Shown: positions 46,608 through 55,678 of the stretch, piece by piece
How positions within the stretch are numbered: position 1 is the stretch's first letter
Layout: each line of letters begins with the position of its first letter
Source: Methanobrevibacter sp.
GTDB taxonomy: Archaea > Methanobacteriota > Methanobacteria > Methanobacteriales > Methanobacteriaceae
NCBI GenBank assembly: GCA_022775905.1
Contig: JALFJX010000025.1
Location: 26,256 to 90,255, forward strand
DNA: 64,000 bases
Direction: 5' to 3'
Made by a program: the position numbers and the translations under genes
Notes under the pieces: generated by a model
The model's database searches: none
Seen by the model: only the letters and a program-made list of their open reading frames with translations
What the model was told of the DNA's origin: nothing

Positions 46608-47192
46608 ATGAATACAAGATTTTTAAAATTAATTCGTGAAGTTATTATTAATTCAGGTAAATGGGCTTCAATTGAAATATCACAAGATTCAATTTACTTG
46701 CAATTCAGAGATGTTGAACTCGGAATTCCTAAACTTGATGAAGATTTCTCGTTGGTTGTCAGATTTGCTGAAGATTCATTTTTCACTGCATTTTACAATA
46801 ATATTTGGGATATTGATTTCTTATCAAAATATGATTTTAAAAATCAATTATTAAGTGAAGAAGTATCATTTAATATTAAGGACATTAAATTTTTGGATTT
46901 TGAGTATTTAAACACATTTTTTGGAAATTATAAAAAGGAAAAAACTGTCTCAGTTGTTGATGATTTTAATATTCATAACATAAGAAATGATTTTTTCATG
47001 TTAATAAAATCTGATGACATTGCAATTGTTGTTGGTGGGAATCAAATGGATTTCTTTTCACCGTTTGAGAGATTGGATGATTCATCTCTTCGTGAACTTT
47101 CAAATCAATGGATGCTTTACTTTTTAAAATATCAGCAAAAAAGAAATTTCATCAGAGATCCAATGTGTGAAAATCATCCCTTGTTACGTTAG
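46608..47192 (+). CDS. Hypothetical protein of 194 residues
   Basis: I do not recognise a family. It is an alpha/beta-type soluble protein with regular alternation of hydrophobic strands and acidic helices (IEISQDSIYLQFRDVELGIP; DIAIVVGGNQMDFFSPFERL), and the C-terminus FIRDPMCENHPLLR is basic. The start ATG 46608 has AGGTG six bases upstream. It ends the dapL run; a perfect 11-base-pair hairpin follows at 47205-47243. Confidence 0.7.
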   Translation: MNTRFLKLIREVIINSGKWASIEISQDSIYLQFRDVELGIPKLDEDFSLVVRFAEDSFFTAFYNNIWDIDFLSKYDFKNQLLSEEVSFNIKDIKFLDFEYLNTFFGNYKKEKTVSVVDDFNIHNIRNDFFMLIKSDDIAIVVGGNQMDFFSPFERLDDSSLRELSNQWMLYFLKYQQKRNFIRDPMCENHPLLR

Positions 47193-47204
47193 TAAAAATT
47201 AATT

Positions 47205-47243
47205 TAATAGTTATTTAAATTAAATAATTTTCAATAACTATTA
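47205..47243 (+). terminator. Hairpin after the dapL gene run
   Basis: TAATAGTTATT at 47205-47215 pairs perfectly with AATAACTATTA at 47233-47243 around a 17-base AT-rich loop. A short T-rich tract follows. It lies in the 192-base gap between the convergent genes ending at 47192 and 47385. Confidence 0.45.
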
Positions 47244-47384
47244 ATTTTATTCATCTTATTTTTATTTTAATTATATTTCAAACTTAGAATATCAAAAACA
47301 TGTTGTTTTATGCATCTGATCTAAGTTCATTTAGTTCTTCTTTAAGTCCTCTTCTAACTTGTTTATATTGTTAATGGGGTATGT

Positions 47385-49220
47385 TTATTTATCTTCATCT
47401 GATTTTATTGGTTCTATATTATTTGAACTAATCTGTTTAGATTCAGGTATTTCTTCAAAGCTATCAAGGTGTTTTCTACCTTTATGTACTGTTTTAGCCC
47501 ATGTTCTCTCTTTTCTTGTTATCATGCTATCCATAGTCATAAAGAATAGTGGAATCAAGTGATATGAGTATAAATAATATTTAAATATGTCTTTAATTAG
47601 TGTAATGATTCCAGGTTTGTCTCTTGAAAATGCAATAATGTTTCCTGGGAAAAATGAAATAAATGAAAGTAAACCTACGATTATTGGTGCATCCATTTTA
47701 ATAACGATCATATTACCTAAAAAGAACCATGTTATTATATTAAGTATAGATACAATGAATCCGAAGAATATGAGTAAGTTAAAACTGTAAAATGAAATAT
47801 GCTCAATTATTCCAAGTTTTTTTGCAATAGGTATTTTTGCTTTTAAAATATCTGGGAAATAAATGAATAATGTCTCGAAGTTACCAATTGCCCATCTAAT
47901 TCTTTGTTTGAATAATGATTTCCAATCGAGAATTGCTTCTTGATATACTGCACATTCTCCACAGTAGTTAATTTTTCCACCGTCAATCAGGATTTTAACA
48001 GCTAAGTTCAAGTCTTCAGTTACTGCAAATCCATCCCATCTGCCGCATTTAATGATTGATTCTTTTTTAACAAATTGTCCATTTCCACCTAAAAAACTGG
48101 TTTTTCCCAAATTGTCTTTTGCAATTAATGTATTTCCGAAACTTGCAAATTCTAAGTGTTGCATACGAGCTAAGTAGTTTTCATTCTTATTAAACATTTT
48201 AACTCTTGATTGAACACCGTCAATATCATCATGAAGATAAGGAATGATTGTTTTTAAGTAATTTGGTTTAACATGAGTATCTGCATCAAATACTCCAATG
48301 ATTTCTCCTTTGGATAATGTTAATGCATCATTTAAAACAAATCCTTTACCTTTTCCTGATCTAGGAGGGCGTCTTGTAATAATTTTAAGATGAGGGATAT
48401 TGTTTTTGATGCTGCTTAATATTTCTCCGGTTAAGTCTGTAGAACCGTCATTTATAACAATTATTTCGTATTGTGGCTTTCCATCATAATGATAATCAAT
48501 ATTTGCAACGCTTTCAACTGTTGCTTTGATTGTGTTTTCTTCATTATGTGCTGGGATGAAAATGCTTACGAAAGGAAGTTCGTCTCCATCTTCAATTTTT
48601 TTAAGTTCATCCTGTTTTTTAAGACTTGCACATGCATTTATAAGCATAAATACAGTTGGTATTAATAAAATCCATTGGAGCCAGGTTGCATCTCTTGTAA
48701 AAATAGCAAGTAAAATTAAGAAAATACATAAAGCTAAAAGAGCTATTGAACTTGATTTTTCAATAATAAGTTCGCTTTTCTTTTCATTTACTTTATTTTT
48801 TGCATCAATAATATTTTGAGTATTCTGTGCATGTTTTTTTAATGCAACAGCTATTGATCTTTGTAATTCCTCTTTATCAATATCTTTTATTAAAAAGTTA
48901 TATGGTGAACTTTCCAACACTTTATCTAAAATTTCATCAAAGAGCATTCCAACGATAACAATGTGTGGAATATTATAACTTTCAATATACTTTGAAAATT
49001 TGACTAAATCAATATTTTTTTCATCAGTATCTAAAAGTATTAAATCAGGTGATTTTTCAAGGGCATTTTTAATATTTATTACATCTGAATCAGTTTTTCT
49101 AAACTCATAATTAGCTTCTTCAAGATATTCTTTTATATCATTTAATAGGATTTCATCAGAACTTATAGTTAAGATTTTCGGCCTATCCATAATTTGTGTT
49201 GTAAGTTCAATTCCATCCAT
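47385..49220 (-). CDS. Receiver-domain/family 2 glycosyltransferase fusion (processive, cellulose synthase-like)
   Basis: A 611-residue fusion. Residues 12-130 resemble a CheY-type receiver (KILTISSDEILLNDIKEYLE; LILLDTDEKNIDLVKFSKY), but the equivalent of the phospho-Asp context is DTDEKN. Two membrane helices (about 155-195) follow, then a GT2 catalytic domain with FIPAHNEENTI, IVINDGSTD, the DxD motif VFDADTHV, TED and QRIRWAIGN, the Q..RW motif of processive synthases. Several C-terminal helices (about 470-575) could form a glycan channel. A lone response regulator gene is directly upstream with a 20-base gap. It suggests signal-controlled extracellular polysaccharide synthesis. Confidence 0.85.
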   Translation of the reverse strand: MDGIELTTQIMDRPKILTISSDEILLNDIKEYLEEANYEFRKTDSDVINIKNALEKSPDLILLDTDEKNIDLVKFSKYIESYNIPHIVIVGMLFDEILDKVLESSPYNFLIKDIDKEELQRSIAVALKKHAQNTQNIIDAKNKVNEKKSELIIEKSSSIALLALCIFLILLAIFTRDATWLQWILLIPTVFMLINACASLKKQDELKKIEDGDELPFVSIFIPAHNEENTIKATVESVANIDYHYDGKPQYEIIVINDGSTDLTGEILSSIKNNIPHLKIITRRPPRSGKGKGFVLNDALTLSKGEIIGVFDADTHVKPNYLKTIIPYLHDDIDGVQSRVKMFNKNENYLARMQHLEFASFGNTLIAKDNLGKTSFLGGNGQFVKKESIIKCGRWDGFAVTEDLNLAVKILIDGGKINYCGECAVYQEAILDWKSLFKQRIRWAIGNFETLFIYFPDILKAKIPIAKKLGIIEHISFYSFNLLIFFGFIVSILNIITWFFLGNMIVIKMDAPIIVGLLSFISFFPGNIIAFSRDKPGIITLIKDIFKYYLYSYHLIPLFFMTMDSMITRKERTWAKTVHKGRKHLDSFEEIPESKQISSNNIEPIKSDEDK

Positions 49221-49240
49221 GTTAATCTTAAATATTCTAA

Positions 49241-49648
49241 TTATTTAAATCCGCTTGCATCGTTTAATTTATCAGCTTCTAATTCTGCTCTTTTAATAGT
49301 GATTTGGAGTGTTTTATCTAATTTGTTAATATCATAAGGTTTTGAGATAAATCCATATGATCCTTTAACATTTGATTTTTCGAATGTATTAGTATCAGTG
49401 TTTGCTGTTAAATAAACAATTGGTATTCTTAATTCTGAGATTATTTCTGCTGCTTCAATTCCTTCCATGTCTCCTTTTAATTTAATGTCCATTAAGACAA
49501 TATCAGGTACTGTTTCTGCAGCTGTATTTATTGCGTCTTGACCAGTATCAACAGTATCGACTATTTCATAGCCTAATTCTTCTAAACTGTATTTTAAATC
49601 TAATGCAGTAATAGCTTCATCTTCAACAATCAATAATCTTTTCTTCAT
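49241..49648 (-). CDS. Stand-alone response regulator receiver protein
   Basis: CheY-like receiver of 135 residues. The acidic pocket is KRLLIVEDEAITA (Glu/Asp at about 8-10), the phospho-Asp is in PDIVLMDIKLKGDMEGIEAA near residue 55, Thr in VYLTANTD and Lys in ISKPYD near 103. No output domain. It lies immediately upstream of, and in the same direction as, the receiver-glycosyltransferase fusion, so it probably regulates it. The membrane histidine kinase at 40668-42098 is a possible partner. Confidence 0.9.
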   Translation of the reverse strand: MKKRLLIVEDEAITALDLKYSLEELGYEIVDTVDTGQDAINTAAETVPDIVLMDIKLKGDMEGIEAAEIISELRIPIVYLTANTDTNTFEKSNVKGSYGFISKPYDINKLDKTLQITIKRAELEADKLNDASGFK

Positions 49649-49763
49649 TTCATTGCCTCTTTATTAATCATGATAATATTTATTTTTTTAATATCTTGAA
49701 AGTTCTTGTATATCTAATATTATTTTAATTAAAATTTACGTTATATTTTTATTGGATATATTA

Positions 49764-49771
49764 TTTATATA
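49764..49771 (+). promoter_or_regulatory. TATA box for purA
   Basis: TTTATATA about 107 bases before the purA start, in the divergent gap with the response regulator gene. The leader would be about 75 bases. Confidence 0.4.
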
Positions 49772-49870
49772 TTTATTACAAAAGCTTTTTAATTATAAAA
49801 AATATAATAATATTGTTATGGAAATTTTATGAAAAAATTTTCAATATTGATGTTTTAAGGAGTTATTTAA

Positions 49871-50893
49871 ATGACTTGTAATATTTTAGTTGGTGGAGCA
49901 TGGGGTGATGAAGGTAAAGGAAAATGTATCACTTACCTTTGTGACAACGATAAACCAGATATTATTGCTCGTGCGGGAGTAGGTCCGAATGCAGGACATT
50001 CTGTTGAATTTAACGGGGAAAAATATGGTTTAAGATTAACTCCATCTGGTTTTGTACATACTGGTGCTAAACTCATGATTGGAGCAGGAGTTTTAGTAAA
50101 TCCGGATGTTTTATTTAAAGAATTTGAAGATTTAAAGAAATACAATGTAAAAGAAAGGATGTGTGTTGACCATAGATGTGCTATCATCAATGAAGAACAC
50201 ATGAACAGAGACAAAGCTTCCGAACATTTAGCTAAAAAAATAGGAAGTACCGGGTCTGGCTGCGGACCAGCAAATTCTGATAGAGTATTAAGAACTATTG
50301 ATTTAGCTCGTGACATTCCAGAACTTGAAGATTACATTACTGATGTTTCAGTTGCTTGTAATGAAGCTATTGATGAAGGTAAAGATGTATTTATTGAAGG
50401 ATCTCAAGGTTTTGCTCTTTCTCTTTATTACGGAAGTTACCCATTCGTAACCAGTAAAGACACTACTGCATCTACATTCGCTGCAGATGTGGGTGTTGGA
50501 CCAACTAAAGTAGATGAAGTCATTAATGTATTTAAATCTTATATTTCTCGTGTTGGTGAAGGACCATTCCCAACCGAAATGTCTCAAGAAGAAGCTGAAA
50601 GTCATGGATGGGAAGAATACGGTGTTGTAACTGGACGTCGTAGAAGAATAGGATACTTTGACATGGATCTTGCAAAAGAATCTTGTAGGATTAATGGTGC
50701 AACTCAAATTGCTTTAACTTGTGTTGACAAATTATATCCTGATTGTGCAAGAACCCAAGATTATGATGATTTATCTGCTGAAACTAAAGCTTTCATCGAT
50801 GATATTCAATCTGCAACTGGTGTGCCAGTAACTATTATATCTACTGGACCAGATTTAAAAGACACAATCGATTTAAGAAAAGAGTTATTATAA
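49871..50893 (+). CDS. purA: Adenylosuccinate synthetase (short archaeal form)
   Basis: PurA joins IMP and aspartate with GTP in AMP synthesis. The 340 residues fit the short archaeal form (bacterial PurA is about 430). The GTP-binding start [20 protein letters not shown] and the GPNAGHS segment are clear, as is [17 protein letters not shown] near residues 251-267. The start has AAGGAG nine bases upstream. Confidence 0.94.
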   Translation: MTCNILVGGAWGDEGKGKCITYLCDNDKPDIIARAGVGPNAGHSVEFNGEKYGLRLTPSGFVHTGAKLMIGAGVLVNPDVLFKEFEDLKKYNVKERMCVDHRCAIINEEHMNRDKASEHLAKKIGSTGSGCGPANSDRVLRTIDLARDIPELEDYITDVSVACNEAIDEGKDVFIEGSQGFALSLYYGSYPFVTSKDTTASTFAADVGVGPTKVDEVINVFKSYISRVGEGPFPTEMSQEEAESHGWEEYGVVTGRRRRIGYFDMDLAKESCRINGATQIALTCVDKLYPDCARTQDYDDLSAETKAFIDDIQSATGVPVTIISTGPDLKDTIDLRKELL

Positions 50894-50961
50894 CTTCTTT
50901 TTTTCTATTTTTTATATTTTTAAACAATAGTTTAAATAATCAAATTTGATAAATATTTTTT

Positions 50962-51396
50962 ATGAATATTAAAGAAATACTTTTTATTTTATTTTTATTA
51001 GTTTTCCTTACATTTTCAGTGGTTAATGCTGAAAATACAATGGAACCTATAAAACTTAAAATTAATGACTTTTCTTTTGATGTGGAATTAGAAAATAACT
51101 CCGCTACTCAAGAATTAATAAGCAAATTAAAAAAGGGTAATATTACTGTAAATGCAACTGATTATGGTAATTTTGAAAAAGTAAGTGATTTGGGATTTTC
51201 ACTTCCAACAAATGATGAAAACATCAATACTTCTCCTGGTGATATTGTGTTATATCAAGGTAATCAAATATCCTTGTTTTATGATTCTCATTCTTGGAAT
51301 TATACAAAATTGAGTAAAATCAAAAATATGGATTCAAATCAGTTAAAAGATATTTTAGGAAATGGTAATATTAAATTAGAAATGAGTTTAGAATAA
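50962..51396 (+). CDS. Secreted cyclophilin-like-fold protein
   Basis: A 144-residue protein with a signal peptide (ILFILFLLVFLTFSVVNA). The mature part resembles the cyclophilin-like domain family: LPTNDENINTSPGDIVLYQG and ISLFYDSHSWNYTKLSKI match the family pattern of a PGDI-lYqGnq block followed by FYDSHSW. Function is unknown; it may bind a ligand at the cell surface or periplasm-like space. No neighbour suggests a pathway. Confidence 0.8.
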   Translation: MNIKEILFILFLLVFLTFSVVNAENTMEPIKLKINDFSFDVELENNSATQELISKLKKGNITVNATDYGNFEKVSDLGFSLPTNDENINTSPGDIVLYQGNQISLFYDSHSWNYTKLSKIKNMDSNQLKDILGNGNIKLEMSLE

Positions 51397-51406
51397 TTAC
51401 TAAACT

Positions 51407-51895
51407 TCATTCTTTTAACCATTGATAAGCAATTCTGGGAGATCCGTCTGCAACATAAATTCTCCCACATTTTTTAAAACCATTTCTTTCTATTAATTTT
51501 TGCATAATCTTATTGTCATTGTGAGTGTCTATTCTAATATTATTTGATTTGCTTTTGCAATAATTAATTAAACACTTAAAAACACCTTTTTTAGCTCCAT
51601 TACTTGCAATTCTATGTATTGTGATGTATTCTTCATTATTGAGCCAATTACCATTTTCTATAACTTTATATGTTGGTTCATCACCTTCAACAATTACGAA
51701 AACACCATAAATATTTTCATCATCGCAAATTAAATAGCTAATTTTCTTTTTGATGTCTTCTTTTACTGTTTCTTTTTTAGGATTGGTATGTCCCCACTGT
51801 GTAGGGTTTCCAGATTCAATCATTATATTCTGCGCTATTTTATAAATGCCCATAATTTTATCAAAATCTTCAGGTGTTGCTCTTCGAATATACAT
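51407..51895 (-). CDS. GNAT family N-acetyltransferase
   Basis: Acetyltransferase of 162 residues. It begins MYIRRATPEDFDKIMGIYK, typical of GNAT proteins, and has the beta-hairpin region IYGVFVIVEGDEPTYK and an acetyl-CoA-related segment HRIASNGAKKGVFKCLINYC near residues 93-112. The substrate is unknown. It is nine bases downstream of a methyltransferase gene. Confidence 0.85.
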   Translation of the reverse strand: MYIRRATPEDFDKIMGIYKIAQNIMIESGNPTQWGHTNPKKETVKEDIKKKISYLICDDENIYGVFVIVEGDEPTYKVIENGNWLNNEEYITIHRIASNGAKKGVFKCLINYCKSKSNNIRIDTHNDNKIMQKLIERNGFKKCGRIYVADGSPRIAYQWLKE

Positions 51896-51904
51896 TGTTT
51901 TTCC

Positions 51905-52516
51905 TCATTTTTGTGCAATTACAACTAAGATATAATCTCCTTCTTTTTTAAATGATTCAACACTTTTAAAACCAGCATTAAGTAAATATTCCTTTAATTC
52001 TGGTGCAGTATAGACTCTTATTCCTTCAACTTTATGTATCCAAGTTTCATCTTCGGGATTGTTACCATCGGTTTCCTGTGCAATCATAAATCTTCCATTA
52101 GGTTTGATAATTCTTGAAACTTCTTTAAATGCATTTTCAATATTTGGCCAGAAATAAATGGTTTCAAATGCAGAAGCCAGGTCATACTGTCCATCAGCAA
52201 TAGGAATATCACTAACATCAGCTTGAATAATTTCACATCTATTATTGTCAATTGCTTCCTGATTTTTTTTAATGGATTGGGATACAGACACTTCAGAGTA
52301 ATCAAGGCCATCAACATTATTTTTAGTTAATTTGAGAAATTTTTCAATGTTGGCTCCTCCACCACATCCGAGGTCAATTATCTTATCATTATCATCAATG
52401 TCAATGCAATCCAAAGCAAATTCGGTTATGTCCTTGTGATGTTCATTCATTTCTTCGATTATTTTTATACCTTCATCACCGTAAGGTTTCATATATTGGT
52501 AATTTTCAGAAGACAT
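51905..52516 (-). CDS. Class I SAM-dependent methyltransferase
   Basis: Methyltransferase of 203 residues with motif I KIIDLGCGGGANIEKFLKL near residues 44-62, motif II VDGLDYSEVSV near 68-78 and motif III AFETIYFWPNIENAF near 115-129. The pattern is like UbiE/COQ5-type small-molecule methyltransferases, but no substrate can be named. It is transcribed with the GNAT gene downstream. Confidence 0.86.
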   Translation of the reverse strand: MSSENYQYMKPYGDEGIKIIEEMNEHHKDITEFALDCIDIDDNDKIIDLGCGGGANIEKFLKLTKNNVDGLDYSEVSVSQSIKKNQEAIDNNRCEIIQADVSDIPIADGQYDLASAFETIYFWPNIENAFKEVSRIIKPNGRFMIAQETDGNNPEDETWIHKVEGIRVYTAPELKEYLLNAGFKSVESFKKEGDYILVVIAQK

Positions 52517-53031
52517 TTTATCAAAACCTTTAATAATTTTTTGAATATACTATTAATTGGTGATTTAAAGATAAAAAGATTATCTCAATTATGTAGTTTT
52601 AATAATGGTTATCCTGCTGTATGGATATTTTTTCTTTTAGGTAGGGTAGTGATACTGTAACTATTGTTATTTGCCATTAGACCATATGTAGCTATTTACG
52701 ATGAATAATATTATAATATGAATCTTGTTCAGTTTAACGATGTGAGTATTTATTGAATGTTTATGGTTAATGGTGATATTGAAAAACAAGCAGTATATGG
52801 ATTATTATTTGAATGGTGCTTATAAATAGAGTGTAATGGATTTCATGAATTGGAAGTTAATTTTGGTATTTTTAAAGACCAATACTTTTGGCAAAAATAG
52901 TTAATAATGCTATTTTTTATCTCATTTCTATGAACTTCTTTTCATATTTAATAATATTTATATACTAAAAAATATATAACAATTGTTATCATAATATAAC
53001 TATTGTGATATTAATAATGGGAGGGATCAAT
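52517..53031. other. 515-base non-coding region at the left edge of the accessory island
   Basis: AT-rich, no convincing gene. It holds the promoter of the methyltransferase gene (minus strand), and at its right end the TATA box and 14-base perfect palindrome before the amidotransferase gene (52957-52989). The middle (52600-52900) shows short open stretches but no start with a ribosome binding site and no recognisable product; it may be remains of a lost gene. Confidence 0.5.
52957..52989 (+). promoter_or_regulatory. Promoter and palindromic operator of the amidotransferase gene
   Basis: TATA box TTTATATA at 52957-52964. ATAACAATTGTTAT at 52976-52989 is a perfect 14-base palindrome at the expected transcription start, so a repressor bound there could block initiation. 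A second looser inverted repeat (TATCA...TGATA) follows at about 52987-53010. Confidence 0.5.
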
Positions 53032-53829
53032 ATGTGTGAAATTTTTTGTTTTAATTCAAATACGCTGAAACAAGTAAACCAATGTCTTAAATGTTTTTAT
53101 GAACACTCAGAAGATCATCCACATGGATGGGGATTAGCTAATGTCCAATCTGATGAAGTTTTCATAGATAAAGAACCAATCAAAGCAACATGTAGTCAAC
53201 ATTTAAAGAACATATTGTCTCATCCTGTTGTTGGAAAGAATGTATTCGCTCACATCAGGCTGGCCACAATGGGTGAAATTATATCTCCCAATTGCCACCC
53301 ATTTACTGAAGCTGATGATAATAACCGGTCATGGATGTTAATTCATAATGGAACCATATTCGATTGTCCCAAGCTTGATAAATATATAGATAAAGAAAGT
53401 GGTGACACTGATTCTGAGCGAATATTACTTTATATTATTGATAAAATCAATGAATTTGAAAAAGACAAAGGATCTCTTTCAACAATAAAAGAAAGATTTA
53501 CTCTTTTATCTGGAATTGTTGAAGAGTTATCAAAAAACAACAAACTTAATTTGATGATTTATGATGGAGATATGACTTATATTCATTCTAACATGAAGGA
53601 TTCTTTACATTATTTAAGAAATGATGATGGATTGTTGATAGCATCAACTCCTGTAAGTGATGATGAAAATTGGCAACATGTAGAGATAAATAAATTATTT
53701 GCATTAATTGATGGAAATGTCATTTTTGAAAGTAATCCTCATGAAAATGAATTTATTTTTACTCCTGAACATGAAAAAGCAATGAATGAATTTTTAAAAT
53801 CAGTAACTAGAGATGAAATTAATGATTAA
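53032..53829 (+). CDS. Class II glutamine amidotransferase (YafJ-like)
   Basis: Ntn-type amidotransferase domain that would release ammonia from glutamine. The start at 53032 gives MCEIFCFNSN with the catalytic Cys at position 2 (Met removed); GGGAGGG is six bases upstream. Ligand residues include HPHGWGLANV near residues 35-44, FAHIRLATMGEI near 72-83 and IHNGTIFD near 105-112. It is 265 residues without a synthetase domain, so its partner is unknown. The following gene, a decayed glutamate-cysteine ligase-like gene, overlaps its 3' end, suggesting a lost partner. Confidence 0.88.
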   Translation: MCEIFCFNSNTLKQVNQCLKCFYEHSEDHPHGWGLANVQSDEVFIDKEPIKATCSQHLKNILSHPVVGKNVFAHIRLATMGEIISPNCHPFTEADDNNRSWMLIHNGTIFDCPKLDKYIDKESGDTDSERILLYIIDKINEFEKDKGSLSTIKERFTLLSGIVEELSKNNKLNLMIYDGDMTYIHSNMKDSLHYLRNDDGLLIASTPVSDDENWQHVEINKLFALIDGNVIFESNPHENEFIFTPEHEKAMNEFLKSVTRDEIND

Positions 53830-54240
53830 TGAGGAAATGGTAAGAAATAAATTATATGATAAGTTCATAAAACCAACACATGCTAAAAAAAATTTCATTG
53901 GTATTGAAATAGAAATTCCGATAATTAACCTCGATAAAAAAGCTGTTGATTTTGAAATAGTTCACCAAATTACTCAAAAATTTCAAAAACACTATGCTGA
54001 ATTTAAAACTGATGGAATTGACTATGATGGTAATGTTTTTGCATTAAAAAATCCTAACAATGATGATATTATGTGTTATGATTGTTCATATATTAATAGC
54101 TACTTTTTTAGATTTGATTTAATTAATTGACATTAACATTAACGGAAGGGTTTTTGAAAATCATATCTGATTTTGAACTGGGATATATATGAAAGGATTT
54201 TAGAAAGCTATTTTGGAATAGTTATTCTTAGAGGTTAATA
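53813..54240 (+). pseudogene. Decayed glutamate-cysteine ligase-like (GCS2 type) gene
   Basis: The first 105 residues (from ATG 53813 or 53822) contain NFIGIEIEIPIINLDKKAVDF, a glutamate-binding start like that of ATP-grasp-related GCS2 ligases, and YAEFKTDGIDYDGNVFAL. The frame stops at 54128-54130, then frame-shifted traces of the same protein continue (FLKIISDFELGYI near 54150; YERILESYFG near 54186). Normal family members are several hundred residues, so most of the gene is gone. It overlaps the amidotransferase gene, and the pair was probably functional together. Confidence 0.75.
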
Positions 54241-54301
54241 TTGTTGATTTAACCTTTTAAAATAACATGTTTGCAATTTGTGAGTATAATGAAGCTTAAA
54301 T

Positions 54302-55137
54302 ATGATTATTCATAAAATGATTCATATGAAAAAGATAAAATTTGACAGCGAGTATACCCTTCATAAATTAACCGAAAGGAATTTAAAAAACTTATTTGAC
54401 CTTGAATTTGTCGCTTCAGAAATACAGCTTAACAAATTAAGAATAGACAATCTCGCATTTGATGAAAAAACAAAGACGTTCATAATCATCGAATATAAAA
54501 ATGAATTAAATTTAAATGTTATAAATCAAGCACAGGAATATTATGATTTAGTTAAAAATAATCCAGAATACTTTGCAGACCGTTTAGATAACAGAAATGA
54601 CATTGACTTTGAAAATACACATATAATGATTATTGGTCATGAATTCACTCCAAACCAAATACCAATAACAATTTTGAGATTTGGGAAATATCCCTATATG
54701 ATGATGGTAAAGTGATTTATAAAAATATGAAAACAGGCGAAACTAAAGAGTTAATGACTGAGCCTGAAGAGCTAGAATTAACAGAAGAAAAAATATTATC
54801 TGACAAGCCTCAAGAAATATGCGAATTATACATTAACTTTAAAGAAAAGGTTATGGGCGAATTTGATGATATAAAGTTAATATATTTAGTTAAAGCAGTG
54901 TCTTTTAGGGTAAATAATCAGATAGCATGTATTTTCCGTCTTGATAATCCTGCAAAAATCCATTACCATACAGATGACCTTAAAGACATTGAAAACAAAA
55001 CAAGAGATATTTCAAATATCTCAACAGGTGCAAAAGCGAATTATGAATTAATATTAAACTCCAAAGATGAAATTGAGTATGCCGTAGATTTATTCAGACA
55101 GGTTTATTTACAAAAAGAGGATGGTGAAGATGACTGA
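54302..55137 (+). pseudogene. PD-(D/E)XK nuclease-like / DUF5655 protein, split by a frameshift
   Basis: The two parts belong to one gene. The first (to 54715) has a PD-(D/E)XK-type core, NLAFDEKTKTFIIIEYKN near residue 48 onward (Asp and Glu-x-Lys). The second (to 55137) continues with FEIWEISLYDDGKVIYKN if a one-base shift is made near 54675, then KEKVMGEF and a DUF5655-like C-terminal domain (about 90 residues, RVNNQIACIFRL). The start is ATG 54302 or 54326. Joined product about 275 residues, a size usual for this type of gene. The shift could be a sequencing error; if real it inactivates the gene. The end overlaps the next start. Confidence 0.7.
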
Positions 55138-55669
55138 GTACAATACATGTCCTGCATGCCAGACAGAAAACAAAGCTGATGAAAAATATTGCCTGAACTG
55201 TGGTCAAAAACTAATTGATGAAAAAGAAAATGAAATAATTTTAAAAGATAAGCTTCCAATTCCAAAAGATAAAATCATTCTTTTAGATTTAAACTACACT
55301 CTCATTTCCAATTCATGGAAAATAAGATATGACAGATTACCACAAAAGATTTATAACCGTCAGTATGAGCATGAATTGGTAAATAAAATCAAGGACAATT
55401 ATGTGATTCTAATCACGGCAAGTCATTATTATACTTCTTTTGATTCGATTAAACATATTGAGGAAAATACTGATTTAAAAATTGACGAATCCTATTGGAA
55501 TTTTGGTAAAAGGCCACCTGAACTTAAAAGATATTGGCTTGAAAAAGCAGTTTTACCAACTCATGGAGATGATCCGGACAAATATCTTGCTATTGAATCC
55601 AATGAGGATACAAGAGAAATGTATAATAAGTTCGGCATAGAAGCAAGGTCAAAAAGAGATTTTATATAG
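55130..55669 (+). CDS. Zinc-ribbon/HAD-like phosphatase fusion
   Basis: A 179-residue protein. The N-terminus has a zinc ribbon, CPACQTENKADEKYCLNCG, with CxxC pairs near residues 7-10 and 20-23. A HAD-type fold follows: motif I ILLDLNYTLISNS (the nucleophile Asp is present, but the second Asp of DxD is Asn), motif II VILITAS, Lys in GKRPPELKRYWLEK and motif IV-like AIESNEDTREMY. The missing acid/base Asp could lower phosphatase activity or indicate a binding role. It overlaps the previous gene by eight bases and the next gene starts about ten bases later, so it is tightly co-translated. Confidence 0.75.
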   Translation: MTEYNTCPACQTENKADEKYCLNCGQKLIDEKENEIILKDKLPIPKDKIILLDLNYTLISNSWKIRYDRLPQKIYNRQYEHELVNKIKDNYVILITASHYYTSFDSIKHIEENTDLKIDESYWNFGKRPPELKRYWLEKAVLPTHGDDPDKYLAIESNEDTREMYNKFGIEARSKRDFI

Positions 55670-55678
55670 GTGAGAAAT

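Noticed and set aside
50348..50707. Open frame on the minus strand inside purA
   Set aside because: Opposite strand of a strongly conserved gene, no ribosome binding site, His/Phe/Cys-rich composition typical of antisense frames.
52517..52900. Possible small gene in the gap left of the amidotransferase gene
   Set aside because: Short frames only, no ribosome binding site and no recognisable product; the region shows normal AT-rich intergenic composition.
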